From Agreia sp. Leaf210 (GTDB lineage: Bacteria; Actinomycetota; Actinomycetes; Actinomycetales; Microbacteriaceae): 64,000 bases of DNA. Each line of letters starts with the position of its first letter. Within the stretch, counting starts at the first letter, position 1. This document shows positions 24,961-34,337 of the stretch, piece by piece. Location of the stretch: the NCBI RefSeq assembly GCF_001421485.1, contig NZ_LMKK01000002.1:467561-531560 (forward strand). The letters run 5' to 3'. The notes under the pieces were generated by a model. The model saw only the letters and a program-made list of their open reading frames with translations. It ran no database searches and had not been told where the DNA came from. Both the position numbers and the translations under genes were made by a program.

Positions 24961-26219
24961 TGAACCCTAGCCCTCACGAAGCGAGGGCCGAGCGCGGGTC
25001 GGGAAACCGGCCCGCGCTTTCTCGCTGCATCAGCATCGGCGCCGACGAGTTCGCCGCCGACTACTGGGGCCAAGGCCCCCTCCTATCTCGGGCAGACAGC
25101 CTCGAGCGCGACTTCTCAGACCTCTTCTCGAGCGATGCGGTCGACGAGCTCGTCTCGGAGCGCGGCCTCCGCACGCCCTTCATGCGCATGGCGATAGAAG
25201 GCCAGGTGCTCGCGAAAGATCGGTTCACTGCTCCGGGAGGATTCGGCGCCGAGATCGCCGACCAGATCTCGAGCGACAAGGTGCTGACCGAGTTCGCGGC
25301 CGGTGCCACGATCGTCTTGCAGGGCCTGCATCGCACATGGCCCCCGATCATCGATTTCACCACGCGCCTGCTGGCCGACCTCGGGCATCCCGTTCAGGTG
25401 AACGCCTACGTCACTCCCGCATCGTCTCGAGGCTTCGATCCGCACTACGACGTGCACGATGTGTTCGTTCTGCAGATCGCGGGCGAGAAGCGCTGGCGAA
25501 TCCACTCCCCCGTGCATCCCGACCCGCTGGCCGATCAGCCCTGGTCCCAGCACGCGAAGGCTGTCGCCGACGAGGCGACGAACGCACCCGTCATCGACGA
25601 AGTACTCCAGCCCGGCGACGTTCTGTACCTTCCGCGCGGCTGGATCCACTCGGCAGAAGCGCTCGGTGACACGTCGGTGCATCTCACGATCGGTATGAGC
25701 GCCTTCACCCGGGCCGACCTCGTCTCCCAGGTCATCGCGAAGACGCGCGCCGACGCATCCCTTCGCTCGTCGCTGCCCCTCGGCCTCGACCTCGGCGATC
25801 CGGATGCCCTCGCGGGCGTTCTCGCCGAAACGCTGGCCGATCTCGTCGCCGCCATCCACGACGACCCGCTCACACCCGACGCTGCGGCCGCATCACTCGC
25901 ACGCCGATTCACGAACATCACCCGGCCCGAGCCGGTGCGCCCGCTCGCGACCGTCGCGGGCCTCGCGCATCTCGACGTCGCATCCGTGGTTCGCTGGCGT
26001 CTCGGGCTCGCAGGTCGCGTCGAGGCGCGAGGAGACACCGTGAGCCTCACGGCCGGCGCCCGTACGCTCTCACTGCCGCTCGTGGCCCACACCGCCCTCG
26101 AACGGCTGCTGCTCGGAGAGTCGACGCCGGTAGGCGCGCTGCCCGGACTCGACGACGAAGACGCCATCGTGGTGTGCCGCAGATTGGTACGCGAGGGTGT
26201 TCTGGTGCTCGAGGCGTGA
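24960..26219 (+). CDS. JmjC/cupin-type 2-oxoglutarate oxygenase (ribosomal-oxygenase-like)
   Basis: The 419-residue protein resembles the Cupin_4/JmjC ribosomal oxygenases (E. coli RoxA/YcfD, which hydroxylates ribosomal protein L16). The iron ligands can be seen: the HxD of GFDPHYDVHDVFVLQIAGEKRW and the distal His of LPRGWIHSAEALGDTSVHLT. C-terminal helical and winged-helix-like parts follow. Its actinobacterial substrate is unknown. It begins inside the stop of the repeat protein (ATGA) and ends inside the start of the next gene (GTGA), so the four genes from 24703 to 27855 are translationally coupled. Confidence 0.85.
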   Translation: MNPSPHEARAERGSGNRPALSRCISIGADEFAADYWGQGPLLSRADSLERDFSDLFSSDAVDELVSERGLRTPFMRMAIEGQVLAKDRFTAPGGFGAEIADQISSDKVLTEFAAGATIVLQGLHRTWPPIIDFTTRLLADLGHPVQVNAYVTPASSRGFDPHYDVHDVFVLQIAGEKRWRIHSPVHPDPLADQPWSQHAKAVADEATNAPVIDEVLQPGDVLYLPRGWIHSAEALGDTSVHLTIGMSAFTRADLVSQVIAKTRADASLRSSLPLGLDLGDPDALAGVLAETLADLVAAIHDDPLTPDAAAASLARRFTNITRPEPVRPLATVAGLAHLDVASVVRWRLGLAGRVEARGDTVSLTAGARTLSLPLVAHTALERLLLGESTPVGALPGLDDEDAIVVCRRLVREGVLVLEA

Positions 26220-27133
26220 CCGACCTCAGCGCTCGGCAGGTGCTGCCCGACTGGCGACCGTGCAGCGATCGCTCCCGCGAGCGCGGTGATCCCCTGCCGG
26301 GCACGGGTTCTCGAGGAACAGAGTGGTTTCTCGTCGAGATCTCCGGAGCGTGGGGCCAGCACGCCTTTCTCGAATCCACGTTGCCGACGGACGTCGGTCG
26401 CGCGCTGGTGAAGAGAGTCGAGTCGCTCGGCATGCGGCCGCTCGCCATTCGCAGAACCGGCAAGCGCGAGCCGCAGGACGGCTACCGCTGGGCCCTCGTC
26501 GACTCGCGACCCGGCTCGGAGGGCGTGAAGTGGGGATGGGTCGAGACGGCCGAAGAGCTGCTCGACGTTCCTCTCGACGGCTCGGTGGGAGTCGTCTCGC
26601 ACAAGCCGATCGTCGCCGTCTGCGCCCATGCGCGGCACGACCAGTGCTGTGCGGTGCGCGGACGCCAGGTCGTGAAGACCCTCGCCGAGTCCTTTCCCGA
26701 CGAGACGTGGGAGTGCTCCCACCTGGGCGGAGACCGTTTCGCCGGCACCCTGGTGTTGCTGCCGCACGGCCTCTACTACGGTCGAGCAGACGGGGCGGAC
26801 GCGGTGGGTCTCGTCACCCGCTACCTCGAGGGCCGGGTCGATGAACGCTTCTTCCGCGGCCGCAGCTCCCTGCCGAACGCGGTGCAGGCCGCGCAGCACC
26901 ACGCTCGGGCCACCCTCGACGATGAGCGCATCGACATCCTCGGCCCGACCTCGGCCCAATTCGCCGACGGAGTCTGGCGCATCGAGCTCGAGTACCCCGC
27001 CGCCACCATCAAGGTGATGCTGGCCGAGACGCTGTCAGAGCCTCTGCTGTCGACCTGCTCCGCCACCCGACCGGGCCGCAGCCGCGAATACCGCCTGCTG
27101 TCGGTCGAGATCGCCGACGCCCCGTCGCAGTGA
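26216..27133 (+). CDS. Sucrase/ferredoxin-like protein
   Basis: The 305-residue protein belongs to the sucrase/ferredoxin-like family, a thioredoxin-like fold thought to bind a [2Fe-2S] cluster. The cluster region reads VCAHARHDQCCAVRGRQ, followed by WECSHLGGDRFAGTLVLLPHG, which matches the family pattern. The start is the GTG at 26216, overlapping the stop of the oxygenase gene; the longer in-frame extension lies within that gene. The biochemical role of the family is not settled. The link with an Fe(II) oxygenase suggests, but does not show, an electron-transfer role. Confidence 0.85.
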   Translation: MTDLSARQVLPDWRPCSDRSRERGDPLPGTGSRGTEWFLVEISGAWGQHAFLESTLPTDVGRALVKRVESLGMRPLAIRRTGKREPQDGYRWALVDSRPGSEGVKWGWVETAEELLDVPLDGSVGVVSHKPIVAVCAHARHDQCCAVRGRQVVKTLAESFPDETWECSHLGGDRFAGTLVLLPHGLYYGRADGADAVGLVTRYLEGRVDERFFRGRSSLPNAVQAAQHHARATLDDERIDILGPTSAQFADGVWRIELEYPAATIKVMLAETLSEPLLSTCSATRPGRSREYRLLSVEIADAPSQ

Positions 27134-27855
27134 CCCTGCGAATCGGCACGAGCGGGTGGAGCTATGACCACTGGCAGGACGTGCTGTATCCGCCTGGCCT
27201 CGCGACGGCGAAGCGCCTCGCGGTGTACACGGCCGAGTTCGACACCGTAGAACTGAACGCCAGCTTTTACCGCTGGCCCCGCGAGACGACCTTCGCGGGG
27301 TGGCACGACAGGCTGCCGCCGGGGTTCGAGCTCGCCGTGAAGGCGCCACGCGGCCTGACGCACGGCCGCCGCCTCTACTCGCCCGAGCCCTGGCCCGAGC
27401 GCATCCGCCGCGCCATGCACGCGCTCGGCGACCGTCGGGGACCGCTGCTGGTGCAGCTGCCGCCCAATCTCGAACGCGACGACGCCCGTCTCGACTACTT
27501 CCTCGGCACCCTGCCCGACTGGATGCGCGTGGTCGTGGAGCCGCGCCACACCAGTTGGTTCGACGAGAGCGTCTACGAGCTGCTGGAGAGGCACGGCGCC
27601 GCGCTCTGCGTGATGAGCGGCGCCGGCCTTCCCTGCATTCTGCGCGCGACCGCGCCGTTCGTGTATGTGCGCCTGCACGGACCCGACACGGGCACGCTCT
27701 ATGCCGGGTCGTACTCGGATGACGATCTGGCATGGTGGGCCGATCGCATCCGGGAGTGGCAGGCGCAGGGCCGGGATGTCTCGGCCTACTTCAACAACGA
27801 TGGCGCGGGGCACGCGGTGCGCAACGCCCGCACGCTCCGCGCCATGCTGCTCTAG
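27130..27855 (+). CDS. DUF72 (YecE-like) TIM-barrel protein
   Basis: The 241-residue protein has DUF72 hallmarks: IGTSGWSYDHWQDVLYPPG at the start, ELNASFYRWPRETTFAGWHDR, VVEPRHTSWFDESV and YVRLHG. The YecE family is widespread and its activity is unknown. The GTG start overlaps the preceding stop (GTGA). It is the last gene of the coupled operon and is convergent with the GH43 gene. Confidence 0.88.
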   Translation: MTLRIGTSGWSYDHWQDVLYPPGLATAKRLAVYTAEFDTVELNASFYRWPRETTFAGWHDRLPPGFELAVKAPRGLTHGRRLYSPEPWPERIRRAMHALGDRRGPLLVQLPPNLERDDARLDYFLGTLPDWMRVVVEPRHTSWFDESVYELLERHGAALCVMSGAGLPCILRATAPFVYVRLHGPDTGTLYAGSYSDDDLAWWADRIREWQAQGRDVSAYFNNDGAGHAVRNARTLRAMLL

Positions 27856-27866
27856 CCGCGGCTGCT

Positions 27867-29900
27867 CTACCCGCGAGTGACGCCGGCCCGGCTCGCACGC
27901 CGAGCTCCGCCGATGCGGATCCCGATTCCCGCGAGCAGAAGCGCGATCACCGCGGCCACCAGGGGTGCGAGGTCGAATCCGGTCGCCGCCAAAGAGCCGT
28001 TGCCGCCGGGAGCCGCCGGAACAGCGCCCGGAGGTGCAGGCTGCGTCGGATCGGGCTCGGTCACGACCGGGTCGACGGCCAGCTCGAACACCCGCACGTA
28101 GTCGAAGCTCGTGGTGAAGCCCGCCCCCGCCATCGAGAAGAGCGCGATGCGCGGAGCCGCGGCCTCCTCGAGGGGAGTCGTCCAGGTTCCGGCCTCGTCC
28201 CAGCTCAGGCCGTCGAGGCTCGTGAACGCGGTGTAGAGGTTCTCCGTGTCGCTGTGCTCGCGGACGAGACGCAGGAAGGTCTCCTCACCGACCGGGCCGC
28301 CCACCGTGTTGCCGTAGGCGGGATTTCCCGGTTCGCTCCGCTTGCCGAACTCGGTCTGCCGGGTCTCCCAGATCGAGGTGACCCCGAGCTTGATGTAGTG
28401 CCCGTCGTCGGTGTAGGCCAAGAGGCCGCCCTGCACGAAGTTCTGGCAGCAGCCGTCTTCTGGAACGTCGAGCGACAGCTTCGTGTCGACGACGTAGTCG
28501 CCTTCGGGCGCGGCCTCGGTCACGATGCCCGCGGGGTTCTCTCCGAGGTTCAGGTCGGCCTGCTGCGTCTTCCACGAGAAGCGTCCGTCGGCGACGGTGT
28601 GGCCGGCGGCGTCGGGCTCGCGGATCCAGCTCCACTGCTCGCCGAGCCCGGTTCCGTCGAACTCGTCGCTGAGGGCCGGAATGGCGGCTCCGGGCTGGGG
28701 GACGTCGGCCTGCACCGGTGTGTAGCCGACGGGCTGTCCGGGCTGGGTCACGGGAGCGGGCTGGGGGGAGTCGGATGGGCCTTCGCCGCCTCGGGTCACA
28801 GGCCAACCGTCGATCCAGTCCAGCGGATCCATCAGCACGGGACGCTTGGTGTAGCTGCCGTCGAGGAACCACGGGTCGGTGCGGTCGACCGCGTGATAGA
28901 AGATCCATTGCTGGCCCGACAGGTCGGTCACGACCGAGTTGTGCCCGGTTCCGATCCAACGATTGCCGTTCTGGTGCAGCACCGGGGTGCCTCCCACACG
29001 GCCGTCGAGCAGCGAGGTGCCGGTGCGGTCGAGGAACGGCCCGGCCGGACTCTCGGAGCGGCCCGCGAAGACGGAGTAGGCGGTCAGCGGTCCGTTGCAG
29101 CAGTTCGTGGCCGAGGCGAGCAGGTAGTACCAGCCGTCGCGCTTCACGATGTTGACGCCCTCGTAGCGGTTCGAGATCGCGATCTCGGTCTGGCTGGCCG
29201 GGTCTGAGGTCAGGCCGTCGGCGGAGAGGGTGCGCACTGAGATTCCGCCGAAGTAGCTGCCGTAGTAGATGTAGGCAGTGTCACCGTCGACGAGCACCTC
29301 GGGGTCGAAGGTCCAGCGCGCGCTGGTCGAGGCCGGGTCCGCCGGAGGGGCCTGCGCTTCGACGACGGGGGCGCCGGAGTCGGTCCACGGGCCTGCCAAG
29401 CTCGGACTCGTGGCCACGCCGATGGCCGCACGCTTGTGCTCCGGGTCCGTATCCGGGTTGGCAGCGGTGTTCGTCGCCGTGTAGTACAGGTGGTAGCTGC
29501 CGTTCAGGAACACCACGTCGGGAGCCCACATGTCGCCGTTGCCGATCCATGCCGGCCTCGTGTTCAGAGCTTCGCCCTGGAACTCCCAGTCGACGAGGTT
29601 CGTCGAGCGGTAGCTCGGGATGCTGTAAAAGCGAGGCTCGCCCGACTCGTCGGTCTCTCCGGTGACCAGCGCGTCGCGGGTGCAGAAGAGGTACCAGGCG
29701 TCGTCGCCCGGGGTCTCGGAGCGGATCACATCCGGATCGGCGCACTGTTCGGCGCTGACTCCGTTCGGCAGCTGGAGGTTGAGCGGGTTGCTGTATGTGG
29801 CAACGGACGGGTCGGGCTCAGGCGCCGCGAATGCGGGGGTCGCACTCGCGACCACGGCGAGCGCCGCGATCAGCGCGCCCGTTCTGAACAGCTTCTTCAT
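27867..29900 (-). CDS. Secreted, sortase-anchored family 43 glycoside hydrolase
   Basis: The 677-residue enzyme starts with a signal peptide (MKKLFRTGALIAALAVVASATPAFA). The five-bladed GH43 propeller follows, with the three acidic residues visible: CADPDVI (base Asp), DMWAPDVVFLNG (Asp) and NRYEGVNIVKRDGWYYL (acid Glu). A C-terminal concanavalin-like domain (about 420-600), a Pro-rich linker, LAATG (637-641), a membrane helix and Arg residues complete it. GH43 enzymes cut arabinan, xylan or related side chains. The start at 29900 has GAGG upstream; a longer frame adds an unlikely leader. Paired CC motifs (NCCNGP, GCCQNF) may form disulfides. Confidence 0.88.
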   Translation of the reverse strand: MKKLFRTGALIAALAVVASATPAFAAPEPDPSVATYSNPLNLQLPNGVSAEQCADPDVIRSETPGDDAWYLFCTRDALVTGETDESGEPRFYSIPSYRSTNLVDWEFQGEALNTRPAWIGNGDMWAPDVVFLNGSYHLYYTATNTAANPDTDPEHKRAAIGVATSPSLAGPWTDSGAPVVEAQAPPADPASTSARWTFDPEVLVDGDTAYIYYGSYFGGISVRTLSADGLTSDPASQTEIAISNRYEGVNIVKRDGWYYLLASATNCCNGPLTAYSVFAGRSESPAGPFLDRTGTSLLDGRVGGTPVLHQNGNRWIGTGHNSVVTDLSGQQWIFYHAVDRTDPWFLDGSYTKRPVLMDPLDWIDGWPVTRGGEGPSDSPQPAPVTQPGQPVGYTPVQADVPQPGAAIPALSDEFDGTGLGEQWSWIREPDAAGHTVADGRFSWKTQQADLNLGENPAGIVTEAAPEGDYVVDTKLSLDVPEDGCCQNFVQGGLLAYTDDGHYIKLGVTSIWETRQTEFGKRSEPGNPAYGNTVGGPVGEETFLRLVREHSDTENLYTAFTSLDGLSWDEAGTWTTPLEEAAAPRIALFSMAGAGFTTSFDYVRVFELAVDPVVTEPDPTQPAPPGAVPAAPGGNGSLAATGFDLAPLVAAVIALLLAGIGIRIGGARRASRAGVTRG

Positions 29901-29941
29901 GGGTCCTCTTCGTTGAGTCGGTGTGCGGAATGGCAAGAAGA

Positions 29942-30931
29942 TCAGGGTTCGACGACGGGCCTGTCGCCGGGCCACTCGAGCTCCGAGACGGACATGCCTC
30001 GGTAGGAGAAGGCGGGATCCCAGGAGTGGTAGACGATCCGGTCGCGTCCATCGGGCGCGACCACGACGTCCTGCCCTCCGGGGCCCAGCGCCCGAGATCC
30101 GCTCATCGCGGTCGTGAAGAGCGGCTCGTCGGCCTTCGTGTAGGGCCCGGCGACGGATGGGGCGAGCGCGTAGCCCATGGCGTACTCCTCACCCCCGTAG
30201 TCGTTCGCGGAGTAGAACAGCGCGTACTCGTCGCCGTGGCGCACGATCACCGGCGCTTCCACGAGTTGGCCCTCCCACTCCTCGGTCTGCTTGACGAGGT
30301 CGACGGGCTCGCCGACCACCGAGAGGCCGTCGGCAGTGAGCGTCGACAGTCGGAGCCAGGTGTCGAGGCCGCAGCAGTTTCCATCGTTCTTCCAGGCGAG
30401 GTATCTGCTGCCGTCATCGTCGACGAAGCTGCTCGCGTCGATGGCCCCGCCCTCCTCGAGCGGGCAGATCAGGGGCTCGACCGCATCCGACACGAACGGA
30501 CCGGTCGGAGCAGACGACACGGCCACGCCGACGCACTGCCGGCCCGATGAGCTCTCCTGCGCGGTGAAGTACAAGGCGAAGCGCCCATCCGGGAGCGGCG
30601 TGACGTCGGGCGCCCACGTACGTCCCGTGTCGGCCCAGGCGGGAAGGTCGGGAAAGACGTCGTCACGCGACACGTCCCACGTCTCGAGGTCGGACGACGT
30701 CGCGTACTGCACGTTCACAGCCGGAGTATTGGTGGCGTAGGCGTAGTACGTGCCGTCGAACGCGATCACGTCGGGATCCGGGAAGTCCTCGTCGATGACG
30801 AAGGCCGCCTGCGGCTCGGCGGAGCCGCCGTCCGATGCGTCCCCATCGCTGCCGCCCGGCGCGCATCCGGTCAGCGCAAGAAGCCCGATCGCGAGGAACG
30901 CGAGCGACGGCGCCGTCCGGGGGCATGTCAT
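29942..30931 (-). CDS. Family 43 glycoside hydrolase lipoprotein
   Basis: This 329-residue protein has a lipoprotein signal peptide ending in LLALTGC and then a GH43 propeller. The probable acidic residues are FPDPDVIAFDGTYY, TWAPDVTPLPDG and VEAPVIVRHGDEYALFYS. It should act on the outer face of the membrane, delivering arabinosyl or xylosyl units to the adjacent importer. The ATG at 30931 overlaps the stop of the permease gene (ATGA), so it belongs to the ABC operon. It lacks the extra C-terminal domain of its neighbour. Confidence 0.88.
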   Translation of the reverse strand: MTCPRTAPSLAFLAIGLLALTGCAPGGSDGDASDGGSAEPQAAFVIDEDFPDPDVIAFDGTYYAYATNTPAVNVQYATSSDLETWDVSRDDVFPDLPAWADTGRTWAPDVTPLPDGRFALYFTAQESSSGRQCVGVAVSSAPTGPFVSDAVEPLICPLEEGGAIDASSFVDDDGSRYLAWKNDGNCCGLDTWLRLSTLTADGLSVVGEPVDLVKQTEEWEGQLVEAPVIVRHGDEYALFYSANDYGGEEYAMGYALAPSVAGPYTKADEPLFTTAMSGSRALGPGGQDVVVAPDGRDRIVYHSWDPAFSYRGMSVSELEWPGDRPVVEP

Positions 30932-31830
30932 CCCTTGACCGCCGAGCTCGCCACCGACTCGACGATCTGCTTCTGGGCGATGCCGAAGAGGATGAGCACG
31001 GGCACCGAAGCGATCACGGCACCGGCCATCACGATGCTGAAATGGGTGGAATACGCGCCCTGCAACTGCGACAGGCCGGGCTGGAGAGTGAGATTCTCTG
31101 GGCTCAGCAGCACGTAGATGGGCCAGAGGAAGTCGTTCCAATTCGCGAGAAAGCTCAGGATGGCGAGGGTCGCCAACGCCGGGCGGGAGAGCGGCAGCAC
31201 GATCTGCGCGAAGATGCGGAAGTCACCGGCCCCGTCGATACGCGCGGCCTCCTCGATCTCGGAGGGAAGGCCGATGAAAAACTGGCGCAGGAAGAAGATT
31301 CCGAACGCGCCCGCCGCCCCCGGCACCGTGATCGCCCAGATCGTGTCGAGCCAGCCCAGGTTCTGAACGATCAGGTAGTTGGGGATGAGGAAGATGACCG
31401 GCGGAACGAGGAGCGTTCCGATGATCACGCCGAACACGATCTTCTTGCCGCGGAACTCGAGCCGGGCGAGAGCATAGGCGCCGAGCGACGCCGTGACCAG
31501 AATGAGGACGGTCTGCAGCGTGGCGGCGGCGAAGCTGTTCAGCAGCCAGAGGAAGATCGGCTGCTGCCCACCCGCCAACGTGCCGTAGGCCTCCGTGGAC
31601 ACCGGATCGGGCACGATGCCGTAGGGGTTCGAGATCACATCGCCGTCGGTCTTGAACGACGTGATCAGAATCCAGACGAGGGGAAGGATGATGGCCAGGG
31701 CCACGAAGACCAGCACGGCATAGAGCCCTGCGGTACGAGCTGCGATGCCGCGCGGCCGGCGTCGTGGCGGCGGCGGGGTCGTGACGCGCTCCGACGACAC
31801 CGTCGCGGCGGACATTGTTGCGGATGACAT
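30928..31830 (-). CDS. Sugar ABC transporter permease, MalG type
   Basis: The 300-residue protein has six membrane helices and the cytoplasmic EAA loop EIEEAARIDGAGDFRIFAQIVLPLSRP that contacts the ATPase. The long polar N-terminal tail (about 30 residues) is typical. It is the second permease of a CUT1-family oligosaccharide importer, with the first permease just upstream and the binding protein before that. No ATPase gene is present in the locus. Confidence 0.93.
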   Translation of the reverse strand: MSSATMSAATVSSERVTTPPPPRRRPRGIAARTAGLYAVLVFVALAIILPLVWILITSFKTDGDVISNPYGIVPDPVSTEAYGTLAGGQQPIFLWLLNSFAAATLQTVLILVTASLGAYALARLEFRGKKIVFGVIIGTLLVPPVIFLIPNYLIVQNLGWLDTIWAITVPGAAGAFGIFFLRQFFIGLPSEIEEAARIDGAGDFRIFAQIVLPLSRPALATLAILSFLANWNDFLWPIYVLLSPENLTLQPGLSQLQGAYSTHFSIVMAGAVIASVPVLILFGIAQKQIVESVASSAVKG

Positions 31831-31839
31831 CTGCTGTCC

Positions 31840-32784
31840 TTAATCTGTCTTCTCGCGCTGGAGGCGGAAGTTGATGACACTGATGATGGCGAGGAAGGCG
31901 AACAGGATGTAGCTCATCGCAGCAGCCGGAGCCATGTTGTTCTGCGAAAGCCCCTGGTCTGAGATGTACATGATCGCTGTGCGCGTGGTGTTGGCCGGCC
32001 CACCCTTGGTGAGGATGTAGGACTGCCCGAACATGTTCGCCGAGGCGAGGATGGTGGTCGTGCTGACGAAGAGCATCACCGGGCGCAGGCCCGGCAAGGT
32101 CACGCTCCAGAACTTGCGGAACACACCGGCGCCGTCGAGCGCGGCAGCCTCGTACAGATCGGGATTGATGGCCTTGAGCCCGGCGAGCAGGATCACGGCG
32201 TTGAAGCCGAGGGTCCACCACACCGTGACGAGGACCAGCGAGACCCAGGCCCACGGCACGTCGACCGTCCAGGGGATGTCGGTCGGCAGGCCGAAGAGCC
32301 CGAGGATGTGGTTCAACATGCCCGACTGGGTGTCGAGCAGGTACTTCCAGATGACCCCGATCACGGCGACGCCGAGAACGTAGGGCGCGAAGAAGATGGC
32401 CCGGAAGACCGTGCCGCCACGGATGTTGTTGTTCAACAGGATCGCGATGAGCAACGGGATGATGAGCAGGCAGGGCACGCTCAGCACCGTGAAGATACCG
32501 GTCGCGCCCATGCTCTGCCAGAAGTCGCCGAACGTGATCGACCCCGGTGTGAACAGGTCGATGTAGTTCTGCAACCCGATGAAGCTCTGCGTGTCCTTGA
32601 ACGGACTCCAGTCGGTGACGCTGATCCACAGGCCGAAGATCGACGGGAAGACCACGAAGACGCCGAAGAGCACCAGGAAGGGAAGCAGGAAGAGGTAGGC
32701 GGTGCCCGTGTGCAGAGCGACCCCCGTCTTCGAGACGCGCTGGCGCCTCGAAGACGGGAGCGGCCGGATGGCGAGATTAGTCAC
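31840..32784 (-). CDS. Sugar ABC transporter permease, MalF type
   Basis: The 314-residue protein has six helices and an EAA loop, NPDLYEAAALDGAGVFRKFWSVTLPGLRP. It is the first permease of the CUT1 importer. It overlaps the 3' end of the binding-protein gene by 8 bp and is followed 9 bp later by the second permease, which indicates tight co-expression. Confidence 0.93.
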   Translation of the reverse strand: MTNLAIRPLPSSRRQRVSKTGVALHTGTAYLFLLPFLVLFGVFVVFPSIFGLWISVTDWSPFKDTQSFIGLQNYIDLFTPGSITFGDFWQSMGATGIFTVLSVPCLLIIPLLIAILLNNNIRGGTVFRAIFFAPYVLGVAVIGVIWKYLLDTQSGMLNHILGLFGLPTDIPWTVDVPWAWVSLVLVTVWWTLGFNAVILLAGLKAINPDLYEAAALDGAGVFRKFWSVTLPGLRPVMLFVSTTTILASANMFGQSYILTKGGPANTTRTAIMYISDQGLSQNNMAPAAAMSYILFAFLAIISVINFRLQREKTD

Positions 32785-34093
32785 CGTACTTGGCTGCGTT
32801 CTGCTTGAGGATCTCGTTCGCCTGCTTGGCCGCGTCGTCGAGTGCCTCCTTGGGCTCCTTCTTGCCCGTGACCGCCTCGTTCAGGGCCGTCGTGATGAGC
32901 GCGTTCGCGGCGGTGATGCCGGGTGCGCTCGTCTCGTAGTGGGCGTAGGGGAGCGATTCGATGAACGGCTTCAGGTTGGGGTACGTCTCGACCAGTGACG
33001 GGTCGTTGCGCACCTCGTTCGCGGCGGGAAGCTCACCGGTCTCCGCCCAGCCCGCCGAGTTCTCGTTCATCCACTTGACGAAGGTCGCAGCGGCGGCGGT
33101 CTTGTTCTTGTCCTGGCCCTTGTTGTTCAGGAACATCCAGTGAGTCGAGCTCGACCACACGGCCTTCTCTGTGCCGATCTGGGGAACAGGGGCCACGGTC
33201 CAGTCGATCTCGTTGAACGATTCGTTCGTGGTCTGCCATACGCCGTTCCAGTTGTACGCCGTCTGCCCGGCCAGGAGGCCCTTGATGTTGCCGTCCTGAG
33301 CGACGTTCGGCGGGCTGTATCCCTTGTCGATGAGGTCGACCATGTGGGTCAGCGCCTGCACGCCGGCATCGGAGTTGAACGTGGCCTCGGTCACGTCGTC
33401 GTTGTAGAGGTCGCCGCCGAACTGCCAGAGCAGCGACTCGAACTCGAAGGTTCCGGTGAAGACGTAGCCGTCGACCCATTCACCCGCGACCCCGGCCGCC
33501 TTGAGGGCCTCGAGAGCCTTCATGTAGGAGTCTTTGTCGGCCGGAACGGTAGCCGGATCGATGCCGGCAGCCCTGAGCACGTCGTTGTTGACGTAGAGGC
33601 CCATCGGCGTCACGCTCCACGGGATTCCGTATTGTGCGCCCTTGTAAGCACCGGCATCCATGAGGCCTTCGGGGAAGTCGTCCGCCGAGTAGCCGAGCTC
33701 GTCGACGATATCGTCGGCAGGCAGCAGGAGTCCCTGCGCCGCGTACGTGGCGACGTCGTCGCCGTGGGCGACCGCGACATCCGGCCCCTTGCCCGCCTTG
33801 ACCGCGAGGGGCAGCTTCTTCGAGATGTCTCCCCATTCCTGGGGAACGTTCTTCACCTCGATGTTGTCGTGCTCGGAGTTGAACTTGTCGACCAGCTTCG
33901 GAACGAGCACGGGGGCTGCGCCACCGGTCCACCCGTTCCAGAACGTGATCGACACCTTGGGACCGGTGTAGTCCTCACCGGGTACGGCGTTGCCGCCCGC
34001 ACCCGCGCCACCGCCGGAACAACCTGCCAGTGCGATGCCCACGCCCAGCGCGAGCGTTGCTGCGATCGCCCTGCGTGCGATGCCCTTCTTCAT
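32777..34093 (-). CDS. Extracellular sugar-binding lipoprotein of the ABC importer
   Basis: The 438-residue protein has a lipoprotein signal (ALGVGIALAGC), a Gly-rich linker and the family-1 solute-binding fold, beginning VSITFWNGWTGGAAPVLVPKLVDKFN. It contains many Trp and Asp residues suited to stacking and hydrogen-bonding a sugar (DGYVFTGTFEFESLLWQFGGDLY, YNWNGVWQT). It is the first gene of the operon. Gene context, not sequence, suggests an arabino- or xylo-oligosaccharide ligand. Confidence 0.93.
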   Translation of the reverse strand: MKKGIARRAIAATLALGVGIALAGCSGGGAGAGGNAVPGEDYTGPKVSITFWNGWTGGAAPVLVPKLVDKFNSEHDNIEVKNVPQEWGDISKKLPLAVKAGKGPDVAVAHGDDVATYAAQGLLLPADDIVDELGYSADDFPEGLMDAGAYKGAQYGIPWSVTPMGLYVNNDVLRAAGIDPATVPADKDSYMKALEALKAAGVAGEWVDGYVFTGTFEFESLLWQFGGDLYNDDVTEATFNSDAGVQALTHMVDLIDKGYSPPNVAQDGNIKGLLAGQTAYNWNGVWQTTNESFNEIDWTVAPVPQIGTEKAVWSSSTHWMFLNNKGQDKNKTAAAATFVKWMNENSAGWAETGELPAANEVRNDPSLVETYPNLKPFIESLPYAHYETSAPGITAANALITTALNEAVTGKKEPKEALDDAAKQANEILKQNAAKYGD

Positions 34094-34115
34094 AAGACTC
34101 TCCTTCGAGTTTTCA

Positions 34116-34131
34116 TCGCCCGATCGGGCGA
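34116..34131. promoter_or_regulatory. Perfect 16-bp palindrome in the leader of the ABC operon
   Basis: TCGCCCGATCGGGCGA is fully self-complementary without a loop. It lies about 23 bp upstream of the binding-protein ATG and well downstream of the predicted promoter. The shape suits a protein-binding site. Its sequence differs from the TTACAGC palindrome, so it may serve another regulator. Confidence 0.5.
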
Positions 34132-34194
34132 GACAAGGGTGTGCAGTCTCGTCAGGTGTGGAGGATCCAGGGATCGGACGAAGACTTCTGGATG

Positions 34195-34223
34195 AACTTA
34201 CAGCGCTGGAAGTTTGCGGTCAA
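34195..34223 (-). promoter_or_regulatory. Promoter and LacI operator of the ABC/GH43 operon
   Basis: Reading leftward: TTGACC (34223-34218), a 17-bp spacer and TAAGTT (34200-34195). The spacer and -10 are covered by the palindrome TTACAGCGCTGGAA (34198-34211), which is the same site as that found before the GH2 gene. A repressor bound there would block RNA polymerase. Confidence 0.7.
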
Positions 34224-34337
34224 GGGGGGTCGTTCGTACAGCGACGCAATCGTGATCGGGTCGTGACCACTACGATCAGAGATCACGGAAGCCGACACCG
34301 CAGCAACGTGGATGCCGTTCGATCCGCAGGAGGAACA

